Source: Calvatia gigantea (lineage: Eukaryota; Basidiomycota; Agaricomycetes; Agaricales; Lycoperdaceae). From it: a stretch of DNA of 64,000 nt. How positions within the stretch are numbered: position 1 is the first letter of the stretch; each line of letters opens with the position of its first letter. Positions 52,790 to 64,000 of the stretch are shown here, one piece after another. The notes under the pieces were generated by a model. That model did not search any database. It had not been told where the DNA came from and saw only the letters and a program-made list of their open reading frames with translations. The translations under genes and the position numbers were made by a program. The stretch covers positions 4,278,001 to 4,342,000 of the forward strand of contig JACAAK010000004.1 in NCBI GenBank assembly GCA_025093985.1, given 5' to 3'.

Positions 52790-53905
52790 GATGCTCGATG
52801 AAGTTGATGGTGTGGATGAGGACGGTGCGAGGAGCATCTCAACGATCTTCCTCATGAACTTGAGCCGGTTGATGAGGAGTCTACTGAACATGCGGGAACC
52901 TGAAGAGCATGAAGAATGCAGGTGTGAAATCAATTATGCAGAGGAGGACGGCGCCGATGATGATAACCATGCAGATTCTATAGACCCTGAACGTGAACGC
53001 GAAGGCTAGTCGAATTGACAACGCGATCGGGATCGGGAGCGCGAGCAGTAGCTCGAGTGAGAGGCTGCACTGCGGAAATGGGAGGACCTAGATGTTCAAT
53101 GTTAGTCGGCCGCGCACACCGGAGCTTTCCTTTGGTCTCCTAGATGAATCATCGACAAAATTGAATGTTAGTATCACTACTACCGCCGCCACCAACTCTC
53201 CACGCACGAGGTCTGGTACCCTTCTCGGACCTGGTCCTAGCCGATCACCATCTTCGCCTGTTGCTCGACTAGGCGTCACGGCAAGTATGAAAGGGGGTGT
53301 GATGGGTGGTGGTGAGGTGATGGAACAAGTGTTGCAGCTTAGTGTTCAGATTTCGGTGGTGGTCAAGTTGACTATGGAGGCACAATATTCTGCTGCTCAG
53401 GATACAATTCGGACGCTGGAGGGTAAAGTGTCAGAACTTGAGAAGACGGTGAAGGACTCGAAGTCAAAGGTGACTACGACCGTCGTGGACACTGCTGTCT
53501 ACCCCGCGCCTCCTACTATCGTCTCTCCGAAAATAATGACAAGGGTGGAGAAGAAGATAAGAAATCGTTGATGGAAGAGTGGAAGAAGGCGCCGAAGGGC
53601 AGTGGAGTGATGTGAGGGGGGAATGGCATGAGGAACGCAAGAGGGTGAAGCGCGCGAGGGAGGAATGGGAAGCCAAAATGAAATCGGTTGATACTGGTCT
53701 CCTACCCGCTTGCTGCGAATTCTGCCATCCTTCTCGCGACGTGAACACGATGATTTCCGTGCCCCCTATTCTCGAAGCATCCCCAGCTCCTCCCTCTCAC
53801 ACTCTTCCAAACCACCCACTCCCCTCCCACTCGCTTGGTCTTTTTACTAAAAATTTTGCGAAGGAAAAAAAATCGCGGGATCAGGTGAATGGCAACGTCG
53901 CGTAA
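52790..53905 (+). pseudogene. Unrecognised coiled-coil protein, frame-broken
   Basis: Plus-strand pieces: 52791-53009 (acidic, with PEEHEECRCE), 53092-53571 (Ser/Pro-rich linker SPRTRSGTLLGPGPSRS, then the coiled coil AAQDTIRTLEGKVSELEKTV, about residues 100-125) and 53579-53905 (coiled coil WSDVRGEWHEERKRVKRARE). The coiled coil crosses the 53571/53579 stop in a changed frame, so at least one frameshift is present. No known domain. Confidence 0.45.
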
Positions 53906-53959
53906 GTCTCCTATTTTACCTCCTCAAGAAATTCTCCGCTGACTTGAACACTTGTCAGA

Positions 53960-55495
53960 TGCTCCGTTTGCGAGCGGCCTTTGAACACAGCTATGGGGAC
54001 AGCACACAAAGCGTGCACCGATCCTCACGCTTGGTGCTCGTTCACCAACGGTACGACGAAAACAAAGGTCAAGAGGGAAGGGAATGGAGGGAAGTTGATA
54101 TGTCCCAGGTGCAAGACTGGGTTTTTCGGTACAACAGATATTATTGTACGCGATGTTTCTCCTCCTCCAGTTCACCTATTCACGACGCGTCGCTAGCTTC
54201 AGCCGAACTTGTCCTCTCCGGGGTCCATCCAACACAAAAGCACAACAGTCAGGCCCAGCTCGTGTAGTTCATAGCAACGAGCTTTTAACCAAACTCCTGA
54301 CTACCTCTGTTGTGCACCCCTCCACGCTGGTACAACGCCAATCTCCTCACATCGATACCACGCCTCCTGTATCATCACCACTTCGATACCTCACGAACAC
54401 GCCAATCCCCACTCGTCCGACTTCGATCGCAGAAACCATTGACTGACAGCTGGATGTAACTCCACCTTCCTCACCCCGCACATCCCCTCCAAATACCCTA
54501 TATCACCATCCCACTCTTGATACTATCCAACTGCTGCTTCTCATTCAGCATGGATTGGTTATCAACTCCAACTTTAACGTCCTCATCTGCCTCGAGCGCC
54601 GAGGCATCATTGATCCTTCGGAGCTTCGCCGCCATTTCACTACCCACCACAAGGAACTCCGGCCCTCGCCCGACCTTCAGGAGCAATTCAACAATGAAAT
54701 CTCCGATACTATCCCAATCTCACCTATACTCCACCACACCCAAACGATTGTGTCAACCCCATTTACAGTCTCGCACCACCAGTCTCCAATTATTGGCACT
54801 GTTCGACGCATAACCACTGTTATTCCTCCAGAAATACTTTTGGGAAACACCGGTGTACCTCGACCTCGCCATCCTGGACATTAACCCGTGCCCAACGCTT
54901 CGTTAACAACACGTCCAGTCCTTGGTTTCCAGTTCGCGATCCTGCTCCGCTTCCCAAATCTCGAGACGCATGGACCCTCTACAAAGCTCAACGTCGAGAA
55001 CAGGTGCCGACAAATACAACGACCGCCATTTCTGATGACTACCGGGTTCTTCACCAATTTCTCCACAAGCATCGCTGGTTTGAGCAAATCTGTGATAGCA
55101 ACATGAAGATCTTATCCCACTTGTATCGTACTCCGCTCGTGATGAAACCTATGGTAATCTTCATAAGCACATACATGCTTTCCTTGCAAACTCCCAATCT
55201 TCCCTTGATGGTTACTACATACGCCGACTTGTGAGCACTAAACCAGCTGAAGAACACACTGAAACCAATGTTCGTCGCCACCGAGATGTAAGCCCTGATA
55301 CCCATGACAATTACGCACGTATTATCACAAGTCTTGTTGCCTTCGTCCACTGTCTTATGTCACATGAAGACAATCCTTATCATTTTTCCATTCTATCTGA
55401 AATCGATTCTGCCTGTCGGACCTTAGTTGGCCATCTCTCTCCACCTAGCCTTAGGGGTGACAACATCAGAGCTCTAATATCCAATCAATAATCAA
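53960..55495 (+). pseudogene. OrsD-like (DUF3505-type) zinc-finger protein remnant
   Basis: In one frame from 54144 to 54884 with a single TGA at 54444. Core at 54530-54700: HGLVINSNFNVLICLERRG, then DPSELRRHFTTHHKEL, the shape of the N-terminal C2H2-like finger of OrsD/DUF3505 proteins, often fused to RecQ-type helicases in basidiomycetes. Here the expected second Cys (C-x2-C) is Arg. Downstream, 54888-55495 reads coherently across two frames (WFPVRDPAPLPK, DDYRVLHQFLHKHRWFEQ, then LIPLVSYSARDETYG, DNYARIITSLVAFVHCLM), a shift lying near 55100. A CPRC motif at 54100 precedes it. Non-functional. Confidence 0.5.
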
Positions 55496-55499
55496 CAAC

Positions 55500-56240
55500 A
55501 CTCCCCTACACTCTATAGGTACGATTCATATACCACCAGAATCTACTCGTCGAGGCGATTCCAGCCGTAAAAAAATCTCGCTGAACGGACAAGATCCGGA
55601 TTTTCTACGGCCTATTCTCTTGTCACCACCAAAAAGCCGTGCCATTGCTAAATACGCTCTGTATTTACATACTCTTCAATAAAATATATGATTTATATAC
55701 TGCTGACTCCTGGTTTTCTATGACCCATTCTTTCGTCGTCCCCCAGGAGCCATTGCCATTCCGGAAATTGCCGGGATCTAATGGCACCTCCCAAAACGGT
55801 GAACCACTGCCGCTGGCACCCCAGTGGCACGCCCCCTTGCCATTTCTCCCACCATTCCCCTCCCGATCTGGCCAGTGATCGAGGCCGATCATGTTTCCCA
55901 ATCCAGCCAGTGATCGAATGGCTGGCTGGTGAGTCTCTCCCCCTGGCCACAACCATTGCCTGCCGTTTGCCTATCCCCTCCCATCCCCTTCTGTCCCCCT
56001 TCCCTCCATGTACGGCAGGAGCACTGCCGCAGGCTATGGCAGCATATACTCACCCGTAGGTTGAGAGAAAATGACCTTCGGTGAGTGTCAATTCTCGTAT
56101 GGGTTCTAATTGAGTAATAGAACCCACCAACGTCGTGATCACGGGCATCGTGCACGAACGCAGTGGCCTTTTTTCTTCAACCACAACGACGACAGGGAGG
56201 CGGGATGTTTTTTTACCTACCCGTGAGTAACATGCAAGTC
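55500..56240. other. GC-rich unassigned interval
   Basis: Contains repeated GGCAGTGGT/GCCATTGCC-like words and two CCAGTGATCGA copies (55870-55915). No gene recognised. Confidence 0.4.
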
Positions 56241-56259
56241 CGTGAAAATTTTTACTGAT

Positions 56260-57540
56260 GTATTTTGCAGGTCCAAGCGTGCACGTTCTGGTGCATCGTC
56301 CGAGGGGCCCGAATGACCACCGTACGTAGTAGGACTGCCACCGCCAAGTTTTTGGCACTGCTAAAATCTTATTTAGGACGAAAAAGTCAAGGGAACCCAG
56401 GGAGGATACAATCAGGTACGTCAATACACAATGTTATGGCTATGTACTCATTGGTTTGCATGCAGATGCCCAGTTTGCTCACACCCTGTCCTTGGACAAC
56501 TCAAAATCCTTGACGAATGTGCGATCGGCACTGTGGACTGCACGCTTCGAGGGGGAGAACAGGTTCGGGTGGAGAGGGACGCTGTGACGGGCAGTTTGCT
56601 GATGTCCGAACTGCTCGTTCAGATGTTTTATGGGTTCGGAACTTGTGGTGCGTCGCATTATCTTATTGCAAATTTTACTTACTCACTTGTATCCAGAATC
56701 ATTGCCTCCAATGTACCCTTCCAGGGATAATGACGACACTCCTGTGTCGCAGACGTACTGGTAAGTTCGCTCACCCCCAGATTACGCGTATAATCACTCA
56801 CTATGCATCCGAGGACAGTTTAACCTCTCTAAATGTAGATTTTGTTGGTCCCCGTTTTAATGCAATTGTTATAGTTGTGTTATCAAGTCAGAGTAGGAGT
56901 TGCAGGTCGCGAGGCCATTCGCCCTCGCGTTATGTGCAGCACCCATGATCATCCACCAGTCTTCAGGGAGTTCTATGGCCCGTCCTGCGGCTTCTCGCAC
57001 TCCTTCTCACCGCCATTCTCCTGATCTTCCTTCAATCCGTAGCGCCAGTCGTGGCCGCTCTCGTAGCCCTAGTCATCACCGATACTGCGACGGGTATTCT
57101 AATTCTTTTGGTCATCATTCAACGAGTTTCACTTCGACTCCTCTTCATCACCAAATTCCAGAGTTGAGCCCAAGCACCCTTCCGCTCTCACCACAGTCAC
57201 CAGCGTACAGTCCGAGGGGCTCACAAGAAGAGGGTATATGTATCGAGTATGTCCACGGCATGCGTCGCTTCGTCTTCTCCCGTACACTTTTTTCCTTGAT
57301 GCCAACAGGTACAAGGTGAGTCTTCGTGATTTTTAAAGACACTTTTCGTTGAGTATCGTAGTTCTAAACACAATCATTCTCCTACGTACGCCCACGTTAG
57401 TGGGCACCTCGACCATTAAATGTCTCAACAATCCTTTTCGTCGTGGGGGTCGTTGGTCCAGCAAACCATGGGAACGGAAGCTGTTGACCGGCCCCCGATA
57501 CCTAAGTGATCTCTATCTTATTTCGACCTTCTCCGACTAG
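56260..57540 (+). pseudogene. Unrecognised intron-containing gene remnants
   Basis: Coding-like pieces joined by intron signals: a piece ending at 56414, GTACGT...TGCAG intron (56415-56465), then 56466-56650 (frame with HTLSLDNSKSLTNVRSALW, or the alternative frame with MSELLVQMFYGFGTCG). A second piece 56944-57319 is Ser/Arg/Pro-rich (SASRGRSRSPSHHR) and ends before a GTGAGT donor. I cannot name the family. Confidence 0.4.
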
Positions 57541-57859
57541 CGCTCTCTCGTGATGACGCGTAGCTCAGTCCTCTACTTCCTACGGTGACGACGTTCTCAA
57601 CAAAATACGCCGTTCGGTGACCACAACAACTAGCCACGGCCAGTCCAGCGCAAATGGAACAATCAAGCGTTCGGCATTTGAAGGCAGAAACACGATTGCT
57701 TACGATCCGTGGGACCTCTTACCAGATGCAAGTGATGAGGCCATGATGAGTGGAAAGATGCCCACATTGACGCCCTTATGAAGACGCAACAAAGAGAAGG
57801 GGAAGCATCAACAGTTGGATTGATTCGCTCTTAGGTGTGTTCTGAACTTAAAGCGACGC

Positions 57860-58496
57860 TCATGGACTCATTGCTTGAACAGGAGAAACGTGGAACGTCC
57901 TCAAAATCTGTCTTCAGCTGCAGCAGGCTCGGGAATGGTTCCCAAACGGTCTCGTCGACAAACGTGTTCTACAGACTCAAAAATGGAATTTCTTGCTCTT
58001 CGACATGCCTACCCACCTTGTCGCTGACGTACGAACCCAAGAATCTATCATTAACCGCATCGCCGCCCTCCTCATTTCCACAACATCTGCCATTCCACCC
58101 AGCGCTCTCGACATGGAGGCCGTCCAATATCGTATGATATGCCGATTTGTCTCGCATGCAAAGCGTACACGGCCGGCGTGCTGGATAACGGCTTTAGGAG
58201 ATTGGATTGCGAAGCACGCGAGGCTGCTTTTCAACAGTGCGACAAAATCTCGCCAATATCAACCACTCCTTCATCCCCCAACCTTCAACCTTCAAATTAC
58301 CAGTGTATTTTCCCTCACTCCATTTTGTGATCCGCACACATTCCTGACCCGCAAACGTAAAATAGTGCCACTACGACGAGACCTCCTCAACGCCATCAAC
58401 AAACTCGCTAACGGTCGCTCTGGCAAGGCTCACTACCTCCTTCGGCGTGCACCTGCGGTTGAGGTGATGAACCTCCTACGATATTGGGGGTGTTAA
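57860..58496 (+). pseudogene. Conserved-looking hypothetical protein, about 200 codons
   Basis: A continuous plus frame reads ETWNVLKICLQLQQAREWF, then KRVLQTQKWNFLLFDMPTHL and ITALGDWIAKHARLLFN, ending LLNAINKLANGRSGKAHYLL and WGC at the stop near 58494. Helix-rich, no membrane segment, no known motif. An upstream stop near 57830 and lack of a good ATG suggest a missing first part. Confidence 0.4.
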
Positions 58497-58499
58497 TCT

Positions 58500-59818
58500 G
58501 ACCTTCACTTTCAGGCATGAGCTCTCAGAGGGTATCTTCGACCTTGAGATCTTACTTATCCAACGTTATTCAACAAAACCCCAAATACGCAGCCGTAGCC
58601 CCAATATGTCGCTCCCTCCTTCACTACCATTTGCCACCCAGAAGGACCCTTATGTTACAGGCAAGATCTTCGAGGTTAACACTGGTTTCGTTGCTCGGGT
58701 TCGATGGGAGAGGGGCCCTGATACCGTTTTCAAGACGGACACTACCTTTACCCCCACCGCCGTAAGGTTTCATTTGTTTAAGTGCAAGGTGTTAAAGCAA
58801 AATAGTGGGCATGCGGGCACTGTTGAAAAGGACTAGCTTTTGCGAGTGTGCGACAGAGCGCGCTTGTCCCACGAGGAGAACATCCTGGGAGCCATGTATT
58901 GCTATATCCACGGGCACAGGTGAGCGCCGTGTATCCAGGGAGTCGACAGACACACCCGCACTCACAAATAGCTTTGTAGGTGTCACCGGTGGTGGAAGGG
59001 ACGATGTCAGTCTTCATGTCATCCGATTTTGATTGGAAGGGCTGGGAATTAGATTTTGGGGGAAGGGTTTGTTATTGGTCGTCGCCCCCGGTGCTGCTAC
59101 TCCTCACCTCAGTCTCAACTCCCCGATATTTGGACGCCCTACCTGACTAAACCCTGGTGAGTTCTTTCCCGTGTTTGGTAGAGTGTTTATAATCGCGATA
59201 TCTTCAGATACATCTGCGGTCCGCAAAGACTAGGACAGGCAATGGATCCTAGATTGTTTTGCCCTGCGCTTGGATCAGCAGGGTGATGAAAAGAGGGCGA
59301 GGGCAATGGACGACTTTGGAGAAGGCCCCTTGGTGATGTTCAGAAAGTCGGATTCCAGAATCTGTAAGTCATTATTTTGTCTGTATGTAGGTTGATGATC
59401 CATTACTGTTAGTTGAACGCTCTATATAACACTCCATGGTAAATCACCCTCGAAGCCTTGTGCCAATGATTTCAGCGACTAGCCATGTAAGGACCTGCGG
59501 TGTGGAGAAGGAGTGATCGCGACTACAAGAATGTTCAACTTCAAAACTCCAGATCTTTGGTGGGATTTCCCTTGTTCTCAAGAAGTTCATCGCTCCCCAG
59601 CCCGCTGTGCAATAAGGACAATCTGGATGCGCCGAGTGGGTTATTCAATTCTTTCGGACTGTAGCATCATACTACCCGCACTCCCTTGTACCCACACTCC
59701 CTTGAATCCACGCTCGTTCCACTGTTAACTCACTCATTTGTACTGGTACAATCACACTATAGTCACTCATTAGAAAATCACGCTCATTTGTACTACCAAT
59801 ATTAACCATTTGTCGCAC
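58500..59818. other. Interval with short unassigned ORFs
   Basis: A plus-strand piece at 58606-58836 (DPYVTGKIFEVNTGFVARVRW) looks coding but unplaced. The rest has no recognisable genes. Confidence 0.35.
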
Positions 59819-60269
59819 TTATGATGAAGTTGGCAGGGCAATGTTGTCCCCGAAGCATGAGAACAAGGTCCACGCGTCAAAAATTTTCGTCTTTTTTTTT
59901 TCAACAACCAACAACTCCAAGCCAGTACTGCTCTCACTCGCTAGAAGTTCCCCACCACTGCGCAACAACGGCCAAGAACTGAGAGTGGGGTCCGCCGGCC
60001 ATCTCGTTGTCGAAGGCAAGTCCTGGATCAAACCAAGAAGTGCTTCGCTCGCGGAGGGAAGCTTTTGGAAACCACTCCAGTGGCAGGTGAGTGTGGGCGG
60101 GTTGAGAAGTTCGAACAAGGCACCGGCCCAGAAAAAAAAAAAGGCCAGGTTGTCACGGTCACGGTCACAGTGTTTGCCCCACTTTGCGCGCAAGCAGCTT
60201 GGGCAGCAAGTTATCGATCCCGAAATGCCCGATATGGCATCGCTGGTCTTTTCTGGCGGAGAGTAAGAT
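59819..60269 (-). other. Sequence downstream of the MCD4 remnant
   Basis: Open minus frame to 60358, overlapping the last recognisable MCD4 codons, but of unusual composition (poly-Phe from an A-run at 60131-60143). It lacks the multi-span membrane part expected of MCD4. Probably unrelated DNA joined to the truncated gene. Confidence 0.4.
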
Positions 60270-61745
60270 TTAAATAAGAGCGTATGAGCCTTCTTCAACT
60301 CTGCCAAGGGGCGATTTAGAACAAACTTCAAAGGATAGAAAGAGCTTCGGCGGACCATGTTTGACTCGGTACTGTTCCACGATCATCCTTACATTCACCA
60401 AAGCTGCCTCAGCCAACGGTTGTTTTCCCGGTTTCTGCTCTAGATATCCCGGGCGATCAGGATCGACATCGGGTAACACCCCAACCGAATTGACGGGCCA
60501 GGGGGCACCAATGGGTGCCGACATAAGCGCCATGATATCAGCCTGCTCAACATCTCGTCTGTAGAGGTGGTTGAGGTTCTATGGCCGAGAGTAGGAGTCG
60601 TGAGAGGAAGGAGTTGTGTCTGGGAGAGGCTCGCGAATCCCCTTGCCCCATGCGATGAGAGGTGCTAGGGTACAATCAGGATCTATCAGAAATCATGGAG
60701 ATGGGGAAGATATGGTAATGACAACGATTGAAATGCTCACGTACGTCTCCGTGGTTCCCAATCACCGACATTCCATGGTCAGCGGTGAATACGAAACTAG
60801 TCTCATCATCTTTATAAAATTCCTTCATGGGTTTTTCAGTACGTTTGACGATAGAGTCCCCAACTTGGATGTTCTTCATATATTCCGGAGAGTGGGGTCG
60901 GTAGGAATGTCCCGTAGTATCTAGGCCTAACATGTGTAGGAAGGACACGACTTTATCTGCCCGCATTTTGGCGTTCAGCGCAGGGTCGGCGGTTGTGTTG
61001 CGGAAGAGTGTCTCGACTTGGTTAAGAACCCATCTATCAAGGTCGACGGCATCTAGTGAACGAGTTGAACGAAATTCTAGGTTAACAAGTAGAGGGTATA
61101 CCTTTCGTAAAGTCCTCTTCTTCTGTACCATATGGCCACCCCAGAACTCTACCCGGCATGGCACTGCGCGCGAACATAGTTAATATATCTGGCGAACCAA
61201 AGGAGAACGTCGTGCTTGACTAGTTGAATACAGAGTCAAAATCCACAGGATTAGTCTTCCATCCGTACTAGCCGTCAGAATCACAATACTGCTTCAAGTA
61301 ATTTGTATACATACCTTAGTCACAACAGAAACATCTTCGGACATTCCACCAATAATAGCAACATGCCCTGGTCGACTTTCTCTGGGCAATGAGGGGGCGA
61401 GATTCTGAATGCACCACGGGTTTCTGCTATAGATCTCAGATATGGTGCTATGATCTTCAGAGAGTCTTTGATCTTCGGAAACGGATTCTCATCGAACAAA
61501 AGGTCAGCTCGCAAGCCGTCACCTAAACAATTAAACCGATCAGAGCTTGTCCCCGGGTTTGAAGTTATCTGGAGACGTACCAATGACCAGGACCAACCTC
61601 TTTTCCTTGCCCTGCTTCATTTGAAACCTCTTCATCCCATGAACGACCAGACTCGTGAAGTAGCAGTCGAAGACTGAGCCAACGAAGACGAGGTGGGGGG
61701 AGACTGGTGAGCAGCAGCTTTCTGACGCTATACATTGACTTGACC
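60270..61745 (-). pseudogene. MCD4: GPI ethanolamine phosphate transferase 1 (Mcd4), N-terminal catalytic part, decayed
   Basis: Minus strand. A membrane-anchor region (FVGSVFDCYFTS, VVHGMKRF near 61640-61710) is followed by exon 1 ending at 61581 (KRLVLVIG), intron 61523-61580, then exon 2 GDGLRADLLFDENPFP and APYLRSIAETRGAF. RPGHVAIIGGMSEDVSVV appears only in a shifted frame; a second intron (GTATGT) follows. Then GWKTNPVDFDSVFN with a TAG before SSTTFSFGSPDI, and HMLGLDTTGHSYRPHSPEYM and VFTADHGMSVIGNHGD near 60760-60900, the metal-binding core. It ends PIGAPWPVNSVGVLPDVDPDRPGY and YRVKHG near 60360. Mcd4 adds ethanolamine phosphate to the first GPI mannose in the ER. The C-terminal multi-span half is absent; several frameshifts. 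Confidence 0.88.
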
Positions 61746-61936
61746 ACACCATGGCATGCAACTGGTGACATGGATTCCGTTCCACGTACTGCGCTTTGTT
61801 GTCAGGGGGTAGAGATTATAAGCCTGGGAGACACGACCATCATCTGGGCGGTGATGACGGAACGGACAAACGAAGTTGAATCATGTGAGTAATTGTCATT
61901 ACCCGATCCAAGTTGGCTTATTCTGCTCAGCACACA
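61746..61936. promoter_or_regulatory. Short divergent intergenic region between MCD4 and HDAC remnants
   Basis: About 190 bp separate the two divergent genes, so it would have held a bidirectional promoter in the ancestral arrangement. No specific element is recognised. Confidence 0.35.
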
Positions 61937-63738
61937 ATGTCGAAGCCAAAAGTTGCGTACTACTATGACCGTATGTATTCACTTCTACTCACCTTTGGTT
62001 GTTATATTGACGATAATCAACCATTAGCGGTTGTTGGCTCATACACCTATGGCCTTGGGCATCTTATGAAACCTCACCGGATGCGGGTCGCCCATGACCT
62101 CGTCACCGCCTACCACATGCTACCCAAGATGCATGTCCTTGTGAGTTTCTCCATTACCCTGGTATACTGCAAGGTTAACAGGACATGGGACTGCTCCAGC
62201 GCCCCAAGCGCGCCAGCCCTAAAACCATGACAGCTTTCCACACCGACGAATATGTCCACTTCCTCACCCGCATCGCCCCTGAAACCGCCGAAGAACTAAC
62301 ATACCACGGAACGAGATGTCGGTATTCATGTCTCCGATTCTCGCACTTCCGAAGAACTTACGATGTCTTGAAGTTCTTGTAGGAGACGATAACCCAGCAT
62401 TCGAGGGATTATCCGAGTTTTGTTCATTATCAGCTGGAGGTTCAATATGTACGTGCCCATGTCGCCTTTCAAGAATCTACCTAACAAAGTCTAATTCCAG
62501 GCGCTGCTCGGTGAATAGCTTTAGGCGCGGCTGACATCGCCATAAACTGGGCCGGTGGTCTCCAACATGCCAAAAAAACGTGAAGCATCAGGCTTCTGTT
62601 ACATCAACGACATTGGCCTCGGCATCCCCAAACTCCTTCGCTCTTACCTTCGTGTTCTCTACACTGATATCGACTACCACCACGGCGATGGTGTCGAAGA
62701 AGCCTTTTACACCACCGACAGAGTCATGACGTGTAGTTTTCACAAATTTGGTGAGTACTTCCCGGGTACTGGGATGCAGGAGGATAAAGGGAGAAAGAAG
62801 GGGAGGGGATATGCGGTAAATGTACCATTGAAGGATGGAATTACGGATGAATCATTCAAGGGTATTTTCGAGCCCGTAAGTCCGTCATGACCCTCTTCGT
62901 ATCACAAGGTACACATCCAATGGGATCACAGGTTATTGCGAAGATCCTCGATGTATTTCAACCCTCAGCAGTAGTACTCCAATGCGGTGCCGACTCACTG
63001 GCGGGAGACAAACGGGCTGCTTCAACATAACTATGAACGGACACGCACACTGTGTACAATTCCTCCGGAAACAGAACATACCGCTCATTCTACTAGGTGG
63101 AGGAGGATATACCGCGAAGAACGTTGTGAGGACATGGACCTACGAGACGGCATGTGCGCTCGGAATCGAAAACGAGATCGACCCTAACCTACCCTGGAAC
63201 GAATACTCCGAATGGTTTGTGCCAAGATACCGATTAGAAGTGGTGGCGAACAACATGGATGATCTGAATGTTAAGGACGGTTCCCTTGACTGCGTGTGGT
63301 GAGCAGCACCGTTGTTATCAATGACCTTAATGAAACTGACTTGGGTGCCTTGAACTCAGAGTTACAGCCCTTGAACAACCCCAAGTGCTCGTACACGCAC
63401 CCTCAGTCCAAATGCATGTCGTGCCAAAAGAAAGCTTGGGCCAACACCCCGGGTTTATTAAAGACGAAGAAGGGTGGGACGAGCTTGACGAACCGCTAGC
63501 ACGTAAGTCTTCCTGCTTCTCCTTACCCACCCAAATCCCTCTCACAAAAGAACCAGAGCATGCACGATATAACCCCTGCTCCCTTCTACCCTTACCATGC
63601 AACACGGGAACAAAGAAAATGCCCTGCCTGAAACTACCAACCCTATTTAAGTCCATATTACCCGCTTAAATATGTGCCTAATGCCCTAACAGGTCGAAGC
63701 GTCATAAACTTAATCTAGACGATGTGGGCAATCTGTAA
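61937..63738 (+). pseudogene. Class I histone deacetylase (Rpd3/Hos2 type), decayed
   Basis: ATG 61937 (MSKPKVAYYYD). Exon 1 to 61970, intron 61971-62027, exon 2 SYTYGLGHLMKPHRMRVAHD to 62140, intron 62141-62181, then [121 protein letters not shown]; last exon to about 63738. Class I HDACs remove acetyl groups from histone tails. Zn ligands (D..H in [10 protein letters not shown] in GADSLAGD) and the Tyr of GGGGY are kept, but the first His of the GGLHH dyad is Gln. Single-nucleotide indels occur near 62505-62525 and 63013, and GPGHP has become GLGHL. Confidence 0.9.
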
Positions 63739-63883
63739 TTGCTTGACTATCGCTTTTTCATAGAGTTTCGCGAGACCATATGCCGCAGGTGCTCCTTTGT
63801 CAACGACTATCCCTCAGCGGTTCCACTTCGATTCACCAAAGCTGCAAGATTCTCATCGTATCCGTCGTTACCATTGTTCAACT

Positions 63884-64000
63884 ATGCCTCCAGCGCACCC
63901 CTACACTGTGCAGCAGCCACATCCTGCCCTGTATCTCCACCCGCTGAATGACTCCTCTGTCCCAAAATATATCTCCGTCGTTGGTGGTTAGCGTGTTAAA
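63884..64000 (+). pseudogene. Start of a probable FHA-domain protein (runs off right edge)
   Basis: ATG 63884, MPPAHPYTVQQPHPALYL followed by HPLNDSSVPKYISVVGG, a TAG stop at 63988-63990, then RVK. This resembles the beginning of basidiomycete FHA-domain (phosphothreonine-binding, Far9/Far10-like) proteins, where Gln is expected at the stop, i.e. CAG to TAG. Too little is visible for certainty. Confidence 0.4.

Noticed and set aside
60131..60143. Programmed frameshift at a long A-run
   Set aside because: The surrounding ORF has no family resemblance and lies beyond the recognisable end of MCD4.
45306..63738. Explaining all broken host genes by long-read indel errors
   Set aside because: LTR pairs in the same window show zero indels over 544 and 622 bp, and several defects are missense or nonsense changes, so error cannot be the general cause; it remains possible for 50.6-51.1 kb.

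Overview
This is eukaryotic, almost certainly basidiomycete (Agaricomycete-like) DNA. Conserved fungal genes are interrupted by 40-60 nt GT..AG introns, the Ty3/gypsy elements are fungal chromoviruses, and CpG sites carry a strong deamination signature. No intact single-copy housekeeping gene is present. The window is a nest of transposable elements on the left (1-40.4 kb) and a set of decayed host-type genes on the right (41-64 kb).

Left part. A Penelope-like reverse transcriptase ORF runs off the left edge on the minus strand (1-1973), and a fragment of its 5' region is repeated at 4.1-4.5 kb. From 7 to 39.5 kb there are four LTR-element families, here called Gypsy-A (622 bp LTR), Gypsy-B (about 300 bp LTR), Gypsy-C (338 bp LTR) and Copia-L (544-559 bp LTR). 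Gypsy-C copy 2 (19128-39548) is the host of two nested insertions: a complete Gypsy-A (19706-27739, perfect ATGAA target duplication) inside gag, and a complete Copia-L (31532-38296, TACTA/TACTG target duplication) inside the integrase. To its left, in the opposite orientation, lie Gypsy-B copy 2 (18460-19127), Gypsy-C copy 1 (16566-18459), a truncated Gypsy-B copy 1 (13780-16415), a solo Gypsy-A LTR (13158-13779) and a truncated Copia-L (7157-13157). A 793 bp fold-back element (39640-40432) ends the mobile-element block.

The most interesting content is in Gypsy-A and Copia-L. Gypsy-A carries an antisense, apparently spliced 367-codon gene (25830-26980) between pol and the 3' LTR. It encodes a coiled coil, a Zn2Cys6-like cysteine cluster split by the intron, and an acidic tail; its only three in-frame stops are TGA codons that single CpG C-to-T changes explain. 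Copia-L is a 6.8 kb element with no recognisable gag-pol, and contains about 14 degenerate 50-bp units that each keep two small dyads. LTR pairs of both elements differ only by transitions, nearly all at present or inferred CpG, with no indels.

Right part. Recognisable but broken genes are a protein kinase (41 kb), a C2-domain phosphatidylserine decarboxylase cut off before its catalytic end (45.3-49.4 kb), an OrsD-like zinc-finger protein (54-55.5 kb), the GPI-anchor ethanolamine phosphate transferase MCD4 (60.3-61.75 kb), a class I histone deacetylase (61.9-63.7 kb, divergent from MCD4) and the start of a probable FHA-domain protein at the right edge. All carry stops, frameshifts or lost key residues, whereas the LTR elements are indel-free in their LTRs, so the decay looks genuine. 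The segment 50.6-51.1 kb holds 'shrunken' copies of other sequences of the window, including the Penelope RT of position 18-360, shortened by many 1-4 nt deletions.
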